A stretch of 64,000 nucleotides of DNA from Anisus vortex (Eukaryota > Mollusca > Gastropoda > Planorbidae): positions 23,583,844 through 23,647,843 of the forward strand of contig OX421496.1 in assembly GCA_949126835.1 (NCBI GenBank), given 5' to 3'. Positions within the stretch are counted from its first letter, which is position 1, and each line of letters opens with the position of its first letter. The translations under genes and the position numbers were made by a program. Shown here piece after piece: positions 61,484 to 64,000 of the stretch. Below the pieces are notes generated by a model. That model worked only from the letters and a program-made list of their open reading frames with translations, searched no databases and was not told the DNA's origin.

Positions 61484-62826
61484 TTATGATGGAGGAGGCA
61501 GTATTCCTAAAAAGTTTAGGGCGGAAAGGGAAGGAGGCATTATTTCAAAGAGTTTAGAGCGTAAAGGGAAGGAGGCAGTATACCTAAAAAGTTTAGGGCG
61601 GGAAGGAAAGGAGGCAATATTTAAAAGAGTTTAGAGCGGGAAGGGAAGAATGCAGTATTTCAAAGAGTTAAGAGCGAGAAGGGAAGGTCGAAAATGATCG
61701 AAAATGGAGCGGCTGCTCCCCCCTGGCTTGCTACTGGCTTAGAAGAGGAAGGAAAGGAGGCAGTATTCCAAAGAGTTTAGGGCGGAAGGGAAGGAGGCAG
61801 TATTTCAAAGATTTAAGAACGGGAAAGGAAGGTCGAAAATGATCGAAAATGGAGCGGCTGCTCCCCCCAGGCTACGCTACTTGCTTAGAAGGGGAAGGAA
61901 AAAAGGCTGTATTTCAAAGAGTGTAGGGCGGGAAAGAGGCAGTATTTCAAAGAGTTAAGAGCGAGAAAGGAAGGTAAAAAATGATCGAAAATGGAGCGGC
62001 TACTCCCCCCTGGCTACGCTACTTGCTTAGAAGGGGAAGGAAAAAAGGCTGTATTTCAAAGAGTTTAGGGCGGGAAAGAGACAGTATTTCAAAGAGTTAA
62101 GAGCGGGAAAGGAAGATCGAAAATGATAAAAAATGGAGCGGCTGCTCCCCCCTGGCTACGCTACTTGCTTAGAAGGGGAAGGAAAAAAGGCTGTATTTCA
62201 AAGAGTTTAGGGCGGGACAGAGACAGTATTTCAAAGAGTTAAGAGCGGGAAAGGAAGGTCGAAAATGATCGAAAATGGAGCGGCTGCTCCCCCCTGGCTA
62301 CGCTACTTGCTTAGAAGGGGAAGGAAAAAAGGCTGTATTTCAAAGAGTTTAGGGCACGAAGGGGGAGGCAGTAAATTAAAGAGTTAAGGGCGGGAAAGGA
62401 AGGAGGCAGCATTTCAAATAGTTTAGAGCGGAAAGGGAAAGAGGCAGTATTTACAAGAGTTTAGGGTTGTAAGGGAAGGAGGGGCATTTTTTTTAAAGAG
62501 TTTAGGATGGGAAAAAGGCAATGTTTCAAAGAGTTTAGGGCGGGAAAGAGGCAGTATTTCAAATAGTTTAGGGCGGGAAATAGGCAGTATTTCAAAGAGT
62601 TTAGGACGGGAAAGCGGCTATGTTTCAAAGAGTTTAGGGCGGGAAATAGGCAGTATTTAAAAGAGTTTAAGACTGGATGGGAAGGAGTCAGTATTTCAAA
62701 GAGCTTAGGGCGGAAAGGGAAGGGAGTTTAGGGCGGGAAAGAGGCAGTATTTCAAAGAGTTTATGGCGGAAAGGGAAGGAGTCAGTATTACAAAGAGTTA
62801 AGGGCGGGAAGGGAAAGAGGCAGTAT
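61484..62826 (+). repeat. Purine-rich GAGGCAGTATT minisatellite block
   Basis: About 30 variants of a unit built from GAGGCAGTATTTCAAAGAG followed by TTTAGGGCGGGAAA. The unit is about 33 bp, or up to about 40 bp when an extra GGAAGGAGG is present. Units are clearest at 62530-62680. The block runs directly into the 31-bp array: the last unit breaks after AGAGGCAGTATT and continues GTTGGTTTC. The short open frames on both strands (61452-61634, 62677-62910, 62688-62870) consist of this repeat. Confidence 0.92.
61686..62330 (+). repeat. 142-bp higher-order unit, five copies, within the GAGGCAGTATT block
   Basis: A segment starting GGTCGAAAATGATCGAAAATG and continuing GGAGCGGCTGCTCCCCCC then GGCTACGCTACTTGCTTAG begins at about 61686, 61831, 61973, 62114 and 62257, steps of 145, 142, 141 and 143 bp. 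Each copy includes two GAGGCAGTATT-type units. GGAGC-GGCT-GCTCC is a short hairpin. Confidence 0.9.
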
Positions 62827-63345
62827 TGTTGGTTTCTTCTTTGCATCCTAAGTGGTTCCAGACTTTGCATCCTAAGTAGTTGTTGGTTCCAGTCTTTGCA
62901 TCCTAACTAGTTGTTGGTTTCAATCTTTGCATCCTAAGTAGTTGTTGGTTCCAGTCTTTGCATCCTAAGTAGTTGTTGGTTCCAGTCTTTGCATCCTAAG
63001 TAGTTGTTGGTTCCAGTCTTTGCATCCTAATATTTAGTAGTTGTTGGTTCCAGTCTTTGCATCCTAATATTTAGTAGTTGTTGGTTCCTTTCTTTGCCTT
63101 CTTTGCATCCTAAGTAGTTGCTGGTTCCAGTCTTTGCATCCTAAGTAGTTTGTAGTTGTTGGTTCCTTTCTGTGCCTTCTTTGCATCCTAAGTAGTTGCT
63201 GGTTGAAGTCTTTGCATCCTAAGTAGTTGCTGGTTGAAGTCTTTGCATCCTAAGTAGTTGCTGGTTCCAGTCTTTGCATCCTAAGTAGTTGTTGGTTCCT
63301 TTCTTTGCATCCTAAGTAGTTGTTGGTTCCTTTCTTTGTCCCTTT
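62827..63345 (+). repeat. 31-bp minisatellite related to the 29-bp satellite
   Basis: About 15 units of 31 bp start GTAGTTGTTGGTTCCAGTC and end TTTGCATCCTAA. They share GTAGTTGTTGGTTCC and the GCAT-C-T-A/G-A-G flank with the 29-bp monomer but have AGTCTTTGCAT where the latter has ACTTGGCAT, two bases longer. Some units carry insertions (ATTTAGTAG near 63030 and 63068; CTTTCTTTGCCTTCTTTGC near 63088 and 63166) or a GTTGCTGG variant. Confidence 0.93.
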
Positions 63346-64000
63346 CTGTGCAGTAAATGTATTTGTTGGTCCCTATATGTGTAGTAAATGCAGTTGTTAA
63401 TACCTACCTGTGTAGTAAATGTAATTGTTGGTCTCAGTCTGTGTAGTAAATGCAGTTGTTAATACCTACCTGTGTAGTAAATGTAATTGTTGGTCTCAGT
63501 CTGTGTAATAAATGCACTTAGTTGTTAATACCTACCTGTGTTGTAAATGTAATTGTTGGTCTCAGTCTGTGTAGTAAATGCAGTTGTTAATACCTACCTG
63601 TGTTGTAAATGTAATTGTTGGTCTCAGTCTGTGTAGTAAATGCAGTTGTTAATACCTACCTGTGTTGTAAATGTAATTGTTGGTCTCAGTCTGTGTAGTA
63701 AATGCAGTTGTTAATACCTACCTGTGTAGTAAATGTAATTGTTGGTCTCAGTCTGTGTAGTAAATGCAGTTGTTAATACCTACCTGTGTAGTAAATGTAA
63801 TTGTTGGTCTCAGTCCGTGTAGTAAATGCAGTTGTTAATACCTACCTGTGTTGTAAATGTAATTGTTGGTCTTAGTCTGTGTAGTAGGCCCTAAATGCAG
63901 TTGTTAATACCTACCTGTGTAGTAAATGTAATTGTTGGTCTCAGTCTGTGTAGTAAATGCAGTTGTTAATACCTACCTGTGTTGTAAATGTAATTGTTGG
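63346..64000 (+). repeat. 62-bp dimeric minisatellite, runs off the right end
   Basis: Two alternating 31-bp halves, TGTGTAGTAAATGCAGTTGT-TAATACCTACC and TGTGTAGTAAATGTAATTGT-TGGTCTCAGTC, form a 62-bp dimer. The step is exact at most positions, for example 63391/63453 and 63581/63643/63705. The second half aligns without gaps to the 31-bp family and agrees at about 21 of 31 positions. The array is still in progress at the window edge. Confidence 0.93.

Noticed and set aside
61452..62910. Short Lys/Glu/Gly-rich frames on both strands
   Set aside because: They are read from the purine-rich minisatellite and its complement.

Overview
The window is non-coding eukaryotic DNA, most likely from an animal and probably a gastropod mollusc. 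The evidence is AT-rich sequence with microsatellites, hAT and THAP-domain (P-element-like) DNA transposon remnants, and two tRNA-type SINE copies whose body resembles a snail SINE family I recall (from memory, not checked). There are no operons, no ribosome-binding sites and no intact protein-coding gene. The only recognisable coding sequence is two decayed transposase fragments.

Layout. Positions 1-9459 are a mixed transposon and minisatellite region. In order it holds a CA/TA microsatellite, a 203-bp hAT-type MITE with a perfect 8-bp target duplication, a frameshifted hAT transposase pseudogene with a 3' terminal motif further right, a 96-bp hairpin, two SINE copies around a 7-copy 26-bp repeat, a 1.57-kb element with 34-bp terminal inverted repeats and a partial THAP domain, a GC-rich 1.1-kb element of unknown class bounded by 12-bp direct repeats and holding nine 47-bp repeats, and degenerate purine-rich GAGGCAGTATT repeats.

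Positions 9534-60294 (about 50.8 kb, 79% of the window) are one uninterrupted satellite array of about 1,750 head-to-tail copies of a 29-bp monomer. Its length is almost perfectly conserved. Between the first and last canonical monomers the distance equals 1,749 x 29 minus 15 bp, which is fully explained by five 26-bp units, one 1-bp deletion and one 1-bp insertion that I located. Monomers vary mostly at two small sites. The order of variant types forms higher-order repeats, including three near-identical 2,581-bp (89-mer) copies, about 2.2 copies of a 2,813-bp (97-mer) repeat, and a roughly 6.6-kb block repeated about 18.4 kb away. The minus strand of the monomer has no stop codon in any frame, which produces many long repetitive ORFs that I regard as artefacts.

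Positions 60295-64000 hold a short unique stretch, a CA-rich 23-bp repeat zone, a second GAGGCAGTATT zone with an internal 142-bp period, a 31-bp array clearly related to the 29-bp monomer, and a 62-bp dimeric array that runs off the end. The same order and orientation (GAGGCAGTATT repeats, then TAGTTGTT-type repeats) occurs at the left edge of the big array. This suggests a duplicated composite satellite locus in which the 29-bp family arose from a 31-bp ancestor.
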